This document shows positions 33,929-43,374 of a stretch of DNA of 64,000 nucleotides, piece after piece (the first letter of the stretch is position 1; every line of letters starts with the position of its first letter). Both the position numbers and the translations under genes were made by a program. Source of the DNA: Paenibacillus sp. FSL R5-0490 (GTDB lineage Bacteria > Bacillota > Bacilli > Bacillales > Cytobacillaceae); contig NZ_MRTQ01000020.1 of the NCBI RefSeq assembly GCF_001956215.1, positions 42,514 to 106,513 of the forward strand. Reading direction: 5' to 3'. The notes under the pieces are model-generated. The model worked only from the letters and a program-made list of their open reading frames with translations. It did no database searches and had not been told where the DNA came from.

Positions 33929-35287
33929 ATGAACCAGTCGAACTTAATTAAGCCGATGCTTGATGCACAGTACCCGATCATCGATTATGGCAGGGGAGTT
34001 TATTTATATGATACGGACGGAAAGGAATACCTGGATGCATCATCCGGTGCAATAACGGCCAATATAGGCCATGGTGTGGAGGAAATCATTGAGGCAATGC
34101 ATGAACAGGCAAAAAAAGTTTCGTTTGTATATCGATCGCAATTTACGAGCGGGGCAGCTGAAAAGCTTGCCCGTAAAATAGCGGAGGCTGCGATTGGTGA
34201 TTTGAATTGGAGCTTTTTTGTGAACAGCGGGTCTGAGGCCACTGAAACAGCTATGAAAATAGCGATTCAGTATTGGCAGGAAAAAGGCATTGTGACAAAA
34301 ACAAAGGTGCTCTCAAGGTGGATGAGCTATCATGGCATAACCCTTGGAGCTTTATCAATGTCAGGACATACGGGCAGAAGGGCTCGCTTCATACCGCTGC
34401 TTGAGGATTTCCCTGTCATTCATCCTCCATATTGCTATAGGTGCCCCTACAATCTGGAAGCGCCTGAATGCGGTTATCTGTGTGCACATGAACTTGAAAC
34501 CGTCATTAAACGGATAGGATCAGAGAATATTGCTGCGTTTATCGCAGAGCCGGTCATTGGGGCTGCAGGGGGGGCTATTACACCTCCAAAGGATTACTAC
34601 CGGATAATCAAAGAAATTTGTGAGCGGAATGACATATTATTTATTGCTGATGAGGTGATGACTGGTTTTGGCAGAACAGGCACCATGCTTGCCTGTGAGC
34701 ATTGGAATGTAAAGCCTGATATTGTCGCACTTGGAAAAGGAATGGGCGCCGGGTATGCTCCGATTGCGGCTGCACTTGTAAGCGATGAAGTAATGGAGCC
34801 CATACTGGCAGGTTCAAAAAGCATTATGAGCGGTCATACCTTGAGTGCCAATCCGCAGTCATGTGCAGTGTCCCTCGCAGTGCTTGAATATATTGAGAAA
34901 AATAATATTATCCCGGAAGCAGAAAGCAAAGGAGTGTATTTAAGAAATAAATTGACTAAGCTGCAATCCAAATTTTCCTTTATTGGTGATGTAAGGGGAA
35001 AAGGGCTGATGGTCGGACTTGAATTTGTAATGAATCCTCTGACAAAAGAGCCGTTTACAAAAAGCTTCGGTCTGACTCAGAGGTTAATACAGGAAGCACA
35101 GGAACATGGCCTGCTTATTTACCCTGCAGGTGCGGGCATAAATGGTACAGACGGGGATGCCGTATTGATTGCACCGCCGCTGACTATTACCAAAAGGGAA
35201 ATCGATGATCTGGTAAAGAGGTTTGAAAAGACTTTGCAGATTTTCTCGGAAAATCATTTGATCCCTGGTGAGGAAGAGGCTGAATAA
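33929..35287 (+). CDS. yodT: Class III aminotransferase, first gene of the lysine (yod/kam) operon
   Basis: A 452-residue PLP enzyme of the ornithine/4-aminobutyrate aminotransferase class, with VNSGSEATE near 95, DEVMTGFGRTG near 240 and the Schiff-base lysine in ALGKGMGAGYAP. By gene order it corresponds to B. subtilis yodT. In the beta-lysine route it probably removes the 3-amino group from N6-acetyl-beta-lysine to give 3-oxo-6-acetamidohexanoate; this is inference. GTTGGAGGGAG precedes the ATG. A CATACAAT sequence at 33787-33794 resembles a sporulation SigE -10, but the -35 is poor, so the promoter is unresolved. yodS follows two bases after the stop. Confidence 0.85.
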   Translation: MNQSNLIKPMLDAQYPIIDYGRGVYLYDTDGKEYLDASSGAITANIGHGVEEIIEAMHEQAKKVSFVYRSQFTSGAAEKLARKIAEAAIGDLNWSFFVNSGSEATETAMKIAIQYWQEKGIVTKTKVLSRWMSYHGITLGALSMSGHTGRRARFIPLLEDFPVIHPPYCYRCPYNLEAPECGYLCAHELETVIKRIGSENIAAFIAEPVIGAAGGAITPPKDYYRIIKEICERNDILFIADEVMTGFGRTGTMLACEHWNVKPDIVALGKGMGAGYAPIAAALVSDEVMEPILAGSKSIMSGHTLSANPQSCAVSLAVLEYIEKNNIIPEAESKGVYLRNKLTKLQSKFSFIGDVRGKGLMVGLEFVMNPLTKEPFTKSFGLTQRLIQEAQEHGLLIYPAGAGINGTDGDAVLIAPPLTITKREIDDLVKRFEKTLQIFSENHLIPGEEEAE

Positions 35288-35289
35288 CA

Positions 35290-35982
35290 ATGGAGAACAC
35301 ATTTAATAAGATTATTGAACTTGATGATGCAATGAAGCATTTTCGGGACGGCATGATCATTATGTTTGGCGGCTTCGGCGGAATTGGCACCCCTCCATCC
35401 CTTATCGACGGCATCTTGGATAATGGATTCAAAGATTTAACGCTTATTGGCAATGATTCAGGATTTCCCCATATTGGAATCGGGAAGGTGGTAAGCCAGG
35501 GAAGGGCAAAAAAAATGATTGCTTCTCATATTGGCTCAAATCCCGTTGCCGGCCAACTCATGACAGATGGAAAAATGGAAGTGGAATTTTCACCCCAGGG
35601 GATATTGGCAGAAAGAATACGTGCTGGCGGAGTCGGCATACCTGCCATACTTTCCGATATTGGCCTTGATAACGCCATTGTGACCGGCAATAAGCAGACA
35701 TGCAGCATTGGCGGAAAAAAGTATCTTGTCGAGACTGCCCTGACTGCTGATATATCGATTATTTTCGCTAAGAAAGCTGATCCTTACGGGAACTTGATTT
35801 ATGACAAAAGTGCCAGAAACACAAACCCTCTTGTCGCCATGGCTGGTGATATGACGATTGCGGAAGTGGAGGAAATTGTCCCGCTTGGCAGCCTGGATCC
35901 AGATGAAATTATAACACCGGGCGTTTTCGTCGATTATATCGTTCCTTCGAAAGGAGTGAATTGGGAATGGGCATGGGAGTAG
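35290..35982 (+). CDS. yodS: CoA-transferase subunit A
   Basis: A 230-residue alpha subunit of the family I CoA-transferases, with the family phrase FGGFGGIGTPPSLI (about 22-35) and GNDSGFPHIGIGK. It pairs with the next gene, which carries the catalytic glutamate. In this locus it likely moves CoA onto the acetamido-oxo acid (or its cleavage product) derived from lysine. The start lies two bases after yodT and its end overlaps yodR, showing tight coupling of the subunits. Confidence 0.92.
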   Translation: MENTFNKIIELDDAMKHFRDGMIIMFGGFGGIGTPPSLIDGILDNGFKDLTLIGNDSGFPHIGIGKVVSQGRAKKMIASHIGSNPVAGQLMTDGKMEVEFSPQGILAERIRAGGVGIPAILSDIGLDNAIVTGNKQTCSIGGKKYLVETALTADISIIFAKKADPYGNLIYDKSARNTNPLVAMAGDMTIAEVEEIVPLGSLDPDEIITPGVFVDYIVPSKGVNWEWAWE

Positions 35983-36629
35983 AAATTAGAAATCGTATTG
36001 CCAAACGTGCTGCAGAGGAAATAAAGAACGGGATGATTGTTAATCTCGGCATTGGAATCCCATCGCTTGTGCCCAATCATTTGCCTGCCGGGACAAATGT
36101 AATGTTTCATGCGGAAAATGGCATTACAGGCATGGGGCCTAGTCCGGAGAAAGGGGAGGAAGATGAAAATCTCTGTAATGCAGGAGGTTTTCCAGTTTCC
36201 GTTGTAAAAGGTGCTTCGTATTGCGACAGCACTATTGCTTTCGGGATGATACGCAGAGGAAGAGTTGATATGACGATTCTTGGCTCCCTGGAGGTAAGCG
36301 GAAAAGGGGATCTGGCCAATTGGATTGTGCCGGGAAAAAAAGTTCCTGGTATGGGCGGTGCAATGGAGCTTGCCCAAAAAGCAAAAAAAGTCATTGTCCT
36401 TATGAACCAGACAGACAAGTACGGGAACCCCAAAATTGTGAACGAGTGCACCCTGCCTCTTACGTCAGCACGCTGTGTAAACATGATTATTACAGAGATG
36501 GCTGTCTTTCAAATATCAGCTCATGGACTCACACTGACTGACTTGTTTGCGCCACACTCTATAAATGAAGTAAGGGCAAAAACCGGCTGCAGTTTTACTA
36601 TTGCTGAGAATGTGAGAGTGATTAATTGA
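35967..36629 (+). CDS. yodR: CoA-transferase subunit B
   Basis: The beta subunit of the CoA-transferase, about 220 residues. The catalytic glutamate is E50 (counting from ATG 35967) in FHAENGITGMG, the SENG-type motif that forms the acyl-glutamyl intermediate. VNLGIGIPSLV precedes it. AAGGAG at 35951-35956 serves start codons at 35961 (TTG), 35967 (ATG) or 35973 (ATG); spacing favours 35967. It overlaps the 3' end of subunit A. A 39-base gap leads to the peptidase gene. Confidence 0.92.
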   Translation: MGMGVEIRNRIAKRAAEEIKNGMIVNLGIGIPSLVPNHLPAGTNVMFHAENGITGMGPSPEKGEEDENLCNAGGFPVSVVKGASYCDSTIAFGMIRRGRVDMTILGSLEVSGKGDLANWIVPGKKVPGMGGAMELAQKAKKVIVLMNQTDKYGNPKIVNECTLPLTSARCVNMIITEMAVFQISAHGLTLTDLFAPHSINEVRAKTGCSFTIAENVRVIN

Positions 36630-36668
36630 TAGATTTATTTGCCTTGGCCTTAAAAAAGGAGTGAGAAT

Positions 36669-37946
36669 ATGAATACTCATGCAAAGATTAAACAATGGAT
36701 GGAAGAGAATAAGCAAAGAGGAACAAGACTTCTTCAGCAGCTGGTCCAGGAAGGCAGCATCCGCGGAAATGAAAGCAGTGCACAGGCCGTCATCATAGAA
36801 AAATGCCGCAAACTTGGACTAACCCTTGATATTTGGGAAATCGGCAAGGAACAATTGATTAAGCACCCTGCTTTTTGTTCAGATCGAAAGGATTTTTCCG
36901 GAAATCCCAATGTAGTGGCTGTTTTGAAAGGAACAGGCGGAGGAAGGTCCATCATCCTCAATGGCCATATTGATGTCGTTCCGGAGGGAGACCGAAATGA
37001 TTGGGAACATGATCCATTTAGCGGCAGAATTGAAGATGGAAAGCTATTTGGCAGGGGTTCGACCGATATGAAAGGCGGCACCGTTTCGCTCCTGCTTGCT
37101 ATGGAAGCCATTATTGCGCTTGGAATCAAGGTTAAAGGCGATGTGATTTTTCAAAGTGTCATAGAAGAAGAAAGCGGCGGGGCGGGTACATTGGCAGCAG
37201 TCCTCAGGGGGTATTCAGCGGATGGGGCAATCATTCCCGAACCGACAAATATGAAACTATTTCCAAAACAGCAGGGCTCGATGTGGTTTCGGATAACAGT
37301 CAAAGGACGTTCAGCTCATGGCGGAACCCGATATGAGGGCGTCAATGCCATCGAAAAAGCTATGTATGTGATGACAAAGCTTCAGGAGCTTGAGAAGTTA
37401 AGGAACCTTAACATTGAAGACCCTCTCTATTCAAAAATCCCTATTCCGATTCCTATTAATATCGGAAAAATATACAGCGGAGAGTGGCCATCTTCCGTAC
37501 CGGATATTGCTGTCATAGAGGGAAGGATGGGGGTAGCGCCGGATGAAGAGATGAAATCGGCCGAAAAAGAGCTGGAGGATTGCCTGAAGGAAGCAGCACA
37601 AAATGATCCGTGGCTTAAAAAGAATCCTCCTCAAGTTGAATGGTTTGGCGGGCGCTGGCTGCCTGGAGATCTGGAGCAGGATCATCCTTTAATGGCTGTA
37701 TTATCGGAATCCTTTGAAACTGTAAAGGGTAAACAGCCGGCAGTTGAGGCATCACCATGGGGCACGGATGGAGGCATAATATCTAAAATTGGAAATACAC
37801 CTGTTGTGGTATTCGGCCCAGGTGTAACGGAAGCCGCCCATGATGTTAACGAATTTATTTCCTTAGAGGAAGTTTTTGATGCGGCTGAAATTATTGCTCT
37901 GGCCATACTGGAATGGTGCGGCACTAATCAGGGAGAGGGGAATTAA
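36669..37946 (+). CDS. yodQ: M20-family deacylase/deacetylase (ArgE/DapE type)
   Basis: A 425-residue zinc amidohydrolase. Metal-binding segments are visible: NGHIDVVPEGD (His/Asp), GRGSTDMKGG (bridging Asp) and IEEESGGAGT (catalytic Glu pair). A dimerisation insert with SAHGG follows. It corresponds to yodQ. In the proposed pathway it removes the acetyl group from 4-acetamidobutyrate to give 4-aminobutyrate, which would reverse the protection installed by the acetyltransferase further down. AAAAAGGAGTGAG precedes the ATG. It ends two bases before the next gene. Confidence 0.88.
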   Translation: MNTHAKIKQWMEENKQRGTRLLQQLVQEGSIRGNESSAQAVIIEKCRKLGLTLDIWEIGKEQLIKHPAFCSDRKDFSGNPNVVAVLKGTGGGRSIILNGHIDVVPEGDRNDWEHDPFSGRIEDGKLFGRGSTDMKGGTVSLLLAMEAIIALGIKVKGDVIFQSVIEEESGGAGTLAAVLRGYSADGAIIPEPTNMKLFPKQQGSMWFRITVKGRSAHGGTRYEGVNAIEKAMYVMTKLQELEKLRNLNIEDPLYSKIPIPIPINIGKIYSGEWPSSVPDIAVIEGRMGVAPDEEMKSAEKELEDCLKEAAQNDPWLKKNPPQVEWFGGRWLPGDLEQDHPLMAVLSESFETVKGKQPAVEASPWGTDGGIISKIGNTPVVVFGPGVTEAAHDVNEFISLEEVFDAAEIIALAILEWCGTNQGEGN

Positions 37947-37948
37947 GG

Positions 37949-39280
37949 ATGGGATTAATTAATATAAGAACAGAGCTGCCGGGACCAAAAGCGAAGGAGT
38001 TATTGGCTAAAAAAGAGAAGAATGTCCCAAAGGGGCCCTTTAACACGATGCAGACATTTGCTGCTAAAGGGGATGGAGCACTTCTGACAGATATAGATGG
38101 GAATACTTTTCTTGATTTTGCGGGGGCAATCGGGACACTGAATGTTGGACACTGTCCGCCAAGGGTTGTTGAAGCGCTCCATGCCCAAATTGACCAATAT
38201 CTTCACCCATGCTTTCATGTCATGATGTATGAGCCTTATATCAAGCTGGCAGAGAAACTCAACAGCATTACACCCGGCAATCACAGCAAAAAAACCTTCT
38301 TTTTAAGCACCGGAGCAGAGGCAGTAGAAAATGCGGTTAAAATAGCAAGGAAATATACAGGCAGAAAAGGAATTATATCATTTGAGCGGGGATTTCATGG
38401 CCGGACCTATATGTCCATGAGTTTAACGAGCAAGGTAAAACCATATAAATATGAATTCGGGCCATTTGCGCCGGAAACGTATAAATGGCCTTATCCTTAT
38501 TATTACCGCAGCGAGGGCCTGAAGGATAAAGACCATGATTATGCCCTGCTTAAAAGATTCGAAACGTTTTTTCTGAGCGAGGTGCCGCCTGAAGAAGTCG
38601 CCGCTGTCATTATGGAGCCTGTTCAGGGTGAAGGAGGTTTTGTTATGCCGTCTTCCCATTTTGTAAAAGGTGTTAAAGCACTTTGTGAAAAACATGGAAT
38701 CCTTTTTATTGCTGATGAGGTACAGACTGGATTTGGCAGGACAGGCAAAATGTTTGCCATGGAGCATTATGATGTTGTACCGGATCTTATGACCATGTCT
38801 AAATCGATCGGTGCCGGATTGCCGATCAGTGCTGTAACTGGAAGGTCAGACATAATGGATTCACCGAATATTGGTGAAATCGGCGGCACTTACGGAGGCA
38901 GTCCGCTAGGCTGTGCCGCTGCATTAGAAGTGATTCGGACAATTGAGGAAGAAGGATTATTAGAAAGAGCAAATGAAATCGGAAGTCTTTTCACTGAAAA
39001 ATTTTCTGATTTTCCTATAAAATATAAGCAAGTGGGTGAAGTACGTTCTTTAGGAGCAATGTGTGCCATTGAATTTGTTAAAGATCAGGAAACAAAGGAA
39101 CCCAATAAAGAAATCGTTCAGGAGATCTTGTCAAAGGCACACAGGCGCGGCCTCATCATAATGAGCGCCGGCTTATATGGCAATATTATTCGTTTGCTCA
39201 GCCCGCTTGTGACAACCAATGAACAGCTTAATGAAGGATTTTCTGTACTGGAAGAAGTAATAGGTGAATGCTGCACATAA
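37949..39280 (+). CDS. Second class III aminotransferase (4-aminobutyrate aminotransferase-like)
   Basis: A 443-residue PLP enzyme with STGAEAVENAVKIAR (near 114), DEVQTGFGRTGK (near 255) and the lysine in MSKSIGAGLPISAV. These are typical of GabT-like enzymes. I infer that it converts 4-aminobutyrate to succinate semialdehyde, followed by the dehydrogenase encoded next. The B. subtilis yod operon lacks this gene as far as I recall, so the present locus has an added downstream module. GGGGAATTAAGG precedes the ATG, only two bases after yodQ. It is clearly different in sequence from the first aminotransferase. Confidence 0.85.
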   Translation: MGLINIRTELPGPKAKELLAKKEKNVPKGPFNTMQTFAAKGDGALLTDIDGNTFLDFAGAIGTLNVGHCPPRVVEALHAQIDQYLHPCFHVMMYEPYIKLAEKLNSITPGNHSKKTFFLSTGAEAVENAVKIARKYTGRKGIISFERGFHGRTYMSMSLTSKVKPYKYEFGPFAPETYKWPYPYYYRSEGLKDKDHDYALLKRFETFFLSEVPPEEVAAVIMEPVQGEGGFVMPSSHFVKGVKALCEKHGILFIADEVQTGFGRTGKMFAMEHYDVVPDLMTMSKSIGAGLPISAVTGRSDIMDSPNIGEIGGTYGGSPLGCAAALEVIRTIEEEGLLERANEIGSLFTEKFSDFPIKYKQVGEVRSLGAMCAIEFVKDQETKEPNKEIVQEILSKAHRRGLIIMSAGLYGNIIRLLSPLVTTNEQLNEGFSVLEEVIGECCT

Positions 39281-39292
39281 GGAGGAATTCCA

Positions 39293-40714
39293 TTGAAACA
39301 ACATTTATGGATCAGCGGAAAGTTCAAGGAAACAGAAAATTACAAAGCATTAAAGAGCCCCTATAGCGGGGATGTTATTGCAGAAGTTGCCATGGCAGCT
39401 CCTTCCGATGTGAAGTCAGCAATTGATGCTGCAGAACAATCCAGAAAAATAATGGCTGATATGCCTGCCCATAAACGGGCGGAAATACTGGAAAATGTGG
39501 TCGCCATCTTGAAGGAGGAAAAAGAGGAGTGCGCAAAAATTATTGCGCTCGAAGCTTCAAAGCCGATAAAGGCTGCCAGAGGAGAAGTTGACCGCACCAT
39601 CATGACATATAAATTCGCTGCCCAGGAAGCTCGCAGACTTTATGGAGAAACAATCCCGATGGATGCGGCTCCGGGAGGCGAAGGCAGGGTCTCCTATACA
39701 GTACGGGAGCCTCTCGGGATTATCGGAGCCATCACGCCATTTAATTTTCCTATGAATCTGGTTGCGCATAAAGTGGGACCGGCTATTGCTGCCGGCAACA
39801 CGGTTGTTTTAAAGCCTGCTTCTCAAACGCCAATGTCGGCATACAAAATTGCTGATATTTTTGACAGAGCAGGACTTCCTGCTGGAGTGCTGAATGTAGT
39901 AACCGGAAGCGGCGGAACGGTCGGGGATGTACTTGTTGCCGACGGACGTATATCGATGATTACTTTTACAGGCAGCCCTGCAGTAGGCAGGCAGATCCGC
40001 GAACATGCAGGCTTGAAGAGAGTAACGCTTGAATTGGGTTCCAATTCGGCAGTTGTTGTGGATGAAAATGCAGACGTGGAGAAAATTGTCCCGCGTATTA
40101 CAGCCGGGGCTTTTGCCTTCCAGGGTCAGGTATGTATTTCCGTGCAGCGCATCTATGTACATGAGTCTCTGTATCAGACATTTGCCGAGCGTTTTGTAGA
40201 GGAAGCCAAAAAGCTGAAAATCGGCGATCCGCTTAATGAGGATACGGATATTTCAGCGATGATCTCAAGGAGTGACACTGAACGCGCAGAGACCTGGATC
40301 AAGAGTGCCATAGAAAGCGGAGCGGAGCTTGCTCTTGGCGGGAATGCGACAGATAATACCCTGTATCCGACCGTTCTGCTGAATGTTGACAAATCTGAAA
40401 AAATTTCATGTGAGGAAGCATTTGCACCAGTGGTTCATATTAATTCATTCAGCAGCTTTGAAGAGGCGCTGGCACTTGTGAATGATTCAGAATTTGGCCT
40501 TCAGGCCGGTGTTTTCACCAATGATGTGAACAAAGCCTTCAAAGCCGCAAAAGAGCTTCATGTGGGTGGGGTTATGGTGAACGATTTCCCAACCTTCCGT
40601 GTAGACCACATGCCATATGGCGGAGTGAAAATGAGCGGAATGGGACGTGAAGGAATCAAATATGCTGTTGAAGAAATGACAGAGATGAAGCTGATCAGCT
40701 TTAAAATTGACTAA
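39293..40714 (+). CDS. NAD(P)-dependent aldehyde dehydrogenase (succinate-semialdehyde type)
   Basis: A 473-residue aldehyde dehydrogenase. Catalytic residues are E247 in TLELGSNS and C281 in GQVCIS, with the oxyanion region PFNFPMN at 149-155. The motif with GQVC and the following VQR resembles the subgroup that includes phosphonoacetaldehyde, lactaldehyde and semialdehyde dehydrogenases. By context, it oxidises succinate semialdehyde to succinate. The TTG start at 39293 has a perfect AAGGAGG upstream. It follows the aminotransferase by 12 bases and ends at a terminator. Confidence 0.9.
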   Translation: MKQHLWISGKFKETENYKALKSPYSGDVIAEVAMAAPSDVKSAIDAAEQSRKIMADMPAHKRAEILENVVAILKEEKEECAKIIALEASKPIKAARGEVDRTIMTYKFAAQEARRLYGETIPMDAAPGGEGRVSYTVREPLGIIGAITPFNFPMNLVAHKVGPAIAAGNTVVLKPASQTPMSAYKIADIFDRAGLPAGVLNVVTGSGGTVGDVLVADGRISMITFTGSPAVGRQIREHAGLKRVTLELGSNSAVVVDENADVEKIVPRITAGAFAFQGQVCISVQRIYVHESLYQTFAERFVEEAKKLKIGDPLNEDTDISAMISRSDTERAETWIKSAIESGAELALGGNATDNTLYPTVLLNVDKSEKISCEEAFAPVVHINSFSSFEEALALVNDSEFGLQAGVFTNDVNKAFKAAKELHVGGVMVNDFPTFRVDHMPYGGVKMSGMGREGIKYAVEEMTEMKLISFKID

Positions 40715-40781
40715 GATGAAAAGGAAGAATACTTAGCTGATAAAGTTGCTGTTTTGGCCGTTATTCTTTAAGTTTTCATAA

Positions 40782-40812
40782 TGCCTGGCCCTTTGGCCGG
40801 GCAGTTTTATTA
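40782..40812 (+). terminator. Intrinsic terminator between the dehydrogenase and acetyltransferase genes
   Basis: TGCCTGGCC pairs with GGCCGGGCA, followed by GTTTTATT. It splits the locus into an upstream and a downstream part. Confidence 0.8.
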
Positions 40813-40831
40813 ATAGAAGGGGGTCATAGCA

Positions 40832-41689
40832 ATGAATAATACTGCTTCAATAAAAACAATAAAAAAAGAAGACTTTGTGGCCGAACTCTACCTGGATCCA
40901 TTCAATAAACGATTAAGGGTTGACGATTATGCAGGTGAATTGGCAGGTGCCGTCCATGAAGCAGAGAAAACAGCAAAAGAACACCAGTGTGAGAAATTAA
41001 TTTTCAGGGGAAGAGTTGAGAATTATATAGATCTTCTTTCGATGGGATTTCAGTGCGAGGCTGTTATTGACGGGTATTTCCACGGTTCTGATCAATACTT
41101 TTTCTGCAAGTATTTTTCAGATGAAAGAAGAAATAATGGACACTGGATCTCTGAAGACAGCATCGTTAAAAATGTAACCGCCCTTGAAAGAAACCCCGAT
41201 GTCATTATGCCTCCCTCTGAATATCAGCTTATAAAAATAACGGAGCAGGATGCTGAAAAAATGGCTGAACTATACCGTGAAGTATTTAAGATTTATCCAA
41301 CACCTCTCCATGATCCCTCATATATAAAAAAGACAATCCGGGAGGGCACCATTTATTACGCATTTCAGTATAAAGGTGAACTTGTCAGTGCTGCATCAGC
41401 GGAGGTCAATCTTTTTTATAAAAACGCAGAACTGACAGATTGTGCGACACTCCCATCACACCGTAAACATGGTTTAATGAAAATACTCCTCGAAAAATTG
41501 GAAAAAGATCTAAAATCGCAGGGTGTATTCTGTGCCTACTCCATCGCCAGAGCGCTGTCATTCGGTATGAATGCCGTTCTGCATCAGCTTGGCTATTCCT
41601 ATCGGGGCCGTCTTCTTAACAACTGCTATATTTTCGATAAACTTGAAAATATGAATGTCTGGGTAAAGAATTTGGCCCATTCGGATTAA
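40832..41689 (+). CDS. ablB: Beta-lysine N-acetyltransferase (GNAT)
   Basis: A 285-residue acetyltransferase of the AblB/YodP type. The N-terminal half is family-specific (DPFNKRLRVDDY, FRGRVENYIDLL); the C-terminal half is the GNAT domain, with ATLPSHRKHGLMKILLEKL as the acetyl-CoA-binding segment near 206-224. AblB acetylates the N6 amino group of beta-lysine made by KamA. In archaea the product is an osmolyte; in Bacillus the neighbouring catabolic genes argue for degradation. AGAAGGGGGTC precedes the ATG. kamR lies downstream. Confidence 0.9.
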   Translation: MNNTASIKTIKKEDFVAELYLDPFNKRLRVDDYAGELAGAVHEAEKTAKEHQCEKLIFRGRVENYIDLLSMGFQCEAVIDGYFHGSDQYFFCKYFSDERRNNGHWISEDSIVKNVTALERNPDVIMPPSEYQLIKITEQDAEKMAELYREVFKIYPTPLHDPSYIKKTIREGTIYYAFQYKGELVSAASAEVNLFYKNAELTDCATLPSHRKHGLMKILLEKLEKDLKSQGVFCAYSIARALSFGMNAVLHQLGYSYRGRLLNNCYIFDKLENMNVWVKNLAHSD

Positions 41690-41707
41690 CGGATCCTCAA
41701 AAAGAAA

Positions 41708-41723
41708 TGCCGGATTTTCGGCA
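41708..41723 (+). promoter_or_regulatory. Dyad TGCCG-N6-CGGCA upstream of kamR
   Basis: TGCCG (41708-41712) and CGGCA (41719-41723) flank six bases. The same arms with the same spacing recur at 43210-43225, upstream of the sigma-54 promoter of kamA. It is a candidate binding site of the KamR-like activator, possibly for autoregulation. Confidence 0.5.
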
Positions 41724-41729
41724 CAATCC

Positions 41730-41753
41730 TGACAGGTTTTCGGCACCCTGTCA
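41730..41753 (+). promoter_or_regulatory. Second dyad containing a TTTTCGGCAC half-site
   Basis: TGACAGG (41730-41736) and CCTGTCA (41747-41753) flank a copy of TTTTCGGCAC that also occurs in the adjacent dyad, so this 46-base stretch holds two CGGCA half-sites 22 bases apart, about two helical turns. Confidence 0.4.
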
Positions 41754-41776
41754 TATACATAAGCAGGGGGGATTTA

Positions 41777-43219
41777 ATGATTGAAACTCAAAGTATTTCT
41801 AAAGAAGTTCTGGCCGCCATATTAAAAGGCATTGATGAAGGGATTCATGTAGTGGATTTGAATGGAATTACCATATTTTATAATGAAATAGCTGCAAGAC
41901 ATGATGGTCTGGAGGTTTCTGAGGTAATCGGAAAATCTGTTCTGAAAGTCTTTCCTTCATTGGATAAAGAGACAAGCACTTTATTAAAGGTTATGAAAAC
42001 AGAAACACCGATATATAATCAGACTCAGTCCTATGTAAACCTCCATGGTGCACAAATAGAAACCATCAATACCACTCTCCCTATAACTGTTAATGGGAAG
42101 GTAGCGGGAGCTGTCGAGATTGCCAAGGACTATTCCAGATTGAAGCTTCTTTCTGAAAGCCTTCTTGATTTGCGCAAAAAAATAAAACAGCCCCCAAAAA
42201 AAGCGGCTGCTGCCAATAATGTACAGTATACATTGGATAGCCTTCTTACAATAAATAAGGAAATGAAAAATATTAAAAAGGAAGCAGCCAAACTGGCAAA
42301 GTCTGATTCTTCCATTCTTGTGTTTGGGGAAAGCGGGTGCGGAAAGGAGCTCTTTGTTCAGGGGCTTCATCATGCTTCCTCAAGAACTGAAGGCCCATTT
42401 ATTGCCCAGAACTGTGCGGCAATACCGGAGTCCTTGCTTGAAAGCATTCTTTTTGGGACTGCTAAAGGAAGCTATACAGGAGCGGTAGATCGGCCGGGGC
42501 TATTTGAATTAGCCGATGGCGGGACACTTTTTCTCGATGAAATACATGCCATGCCGATTGAGCTGCAGGCTAAACTGCTGAGAGTGCTTGAGGATGGCAT
42601 TGTCCGAAGAGTAGGAAGCCCGAAGAGCTCACGGGTCAATGTACGGGTGATTGCAGCCATGAATATCCATCCAGTGGAAGCACTTGAGAAGAACCAAATG
42701 AGAAAGGACTTATTTTACCGCTTAAACGTTCTCACATTCGGGCTCCTTCCTCTAAGGGAGAGAAAGGAAGATATTGAATTTCTTGCCCATCATTTTATTA
42801 GACGGTTTAATCAGATGTTGCAAAAAAATCTCTCAGGAATCGGAGAGGATGTGCTGGCCTTTTTCAGACAATACCATTGGCCCGGAAACGTCAGGGAATT
42901 AAAGCATACAATCGAGTACATGATAAATGTCTGTGAAGAAGACTTTCTTAAAGCTGAGGATTTGCCAGTTATAATGAAACAGCAGCTTCAAAAGAATAAA
43001 CAGGATTTTTCAGTAAAAGTCCAGCCATTAAAGGCGAGTATGGAAAAGCAGGAAAAAGCTTTAATCGAAAAAGCTCTTCTAGAAACAAACGGAAATATAA
43101 AAAAAGCCGCAAAGCTATTAGAGGTGCCCCGTCAGACACTGCAATATAAACTGGCCAAGTATAATATTGAAATGAATAACAGAATTCTGGTGAGTAACAC
43201 TCATGAAGGTGCCGAGTAA
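41777..43219 (+). CDS. kamR: Sigma-54-dependent activator of the kam locus (KamR/RocR-like)
   Basis: A 480-residue enhancer-binding protein. Residues ~8-120 form a PAS-type sensor; the AAA+ domain follows with Walker A GESGCGKE (184-191), the sigma-54 contact loop as GSYTGA (231-236, a known variant of GAFTGA) and Walker B LFLDEI (251-256). The C-terminal Fis-type helix-turn-helix is [20 protein letters not shown]. In B. thuringiensis a homologous activator drives kamA from a sigma-54 promoter. GGGGGG precedes the ATG. The stop codon lies inside the dyad/terminator at 43210. Confidence 0.92.
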   Translation: MIETQSISKEVLAAILKGIDEGIHVVDLNGITIFYNEIAARHDGLEVSEVIGKSVLKVFPSLDKETSTLLKVMKTETPIYNQTQSYVNLHGAQIETINTTLPITVNGKVAGAVEIAKDYSRLKLLSESLLDLRKKIKQPPKKAAAANNVQYTLDSLLTINKEMKNIKKEAAKLAKSDSSILVFGESGCGKELFVQGLHHASSRTEGPFIAQNCAAIPESLLESILFGTAKGSYTGAVDRPGLFELADGGTLFLDEIHAMPIELQAKLLRVLEDGIVRRVGSPKSSRVNVRVIAAMNIHPVEALEKNQMRKDLFYRLNVLTFGLLPLRERKEDIEFLAHHFIRRFNQMLQKNLSGIGEDVLAFFRQYHWPGNVRELKHTIEYMINVCEEDFLKAEDLPVIMKQQLQKNKQDFSVKVQPLKASMEKQEKALIEKALLETNGNIKKAAKLLEVPRQTLQYKLAKYNIEMNNRILVSNTHEGAE

Positions 43220-43233
43220 TCGGCACTTTTTTG
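43208..43233 (+). promoter_or_regulatory. Dyad TGCCG-N6-CGGCA before kamA, also a terminator of kamR
   Basis: GTGCCGA and TCGGCAC pair around GTAA, with six T residues after. The arms TGCCG/CGGCA and six-base spacing equal the dyad before kamR. Its centre is about 104 bases upstream of the -24 element, a usual distance for a sigma-54 activator site. It may act both as operator in DNA and terminator in RNA. Confidence 0.6.
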
Positions 43234-43319
43234 TTTTAGCGGAAATGAAAGGATCCCTTGAGCTGCAAACAATCGCCAATCCGGAAGGGGTTTCATATGA
43301 TAGTACGAAATATTCAGAA

Positions 43320-43336
43320 TTGGCATGAAACTTGCA
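43320..43336 (+). promoter_or_regulatory. Sigma-54 promoter of kamA
   Basis: TTGGCATGAAACTTGCA has GG and GC exactly ten bases apart and matches the -24/-12 consensus at nearly every conserved base. It ends 38 bases before the kamA start and explains the adjacent activator gene. Confidence 0.9.
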
Positions 43337-43374
43337 ATGTGTATTATATAGAAATTCATATAGGGGGAATAGAG

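Noticed and set aside
43258..43374. Upstream start of kamA
   Set aside because: It would begin before the sigma-54 promoter at 43320-43336; ATG 43375 has TAGGGGG upstream.
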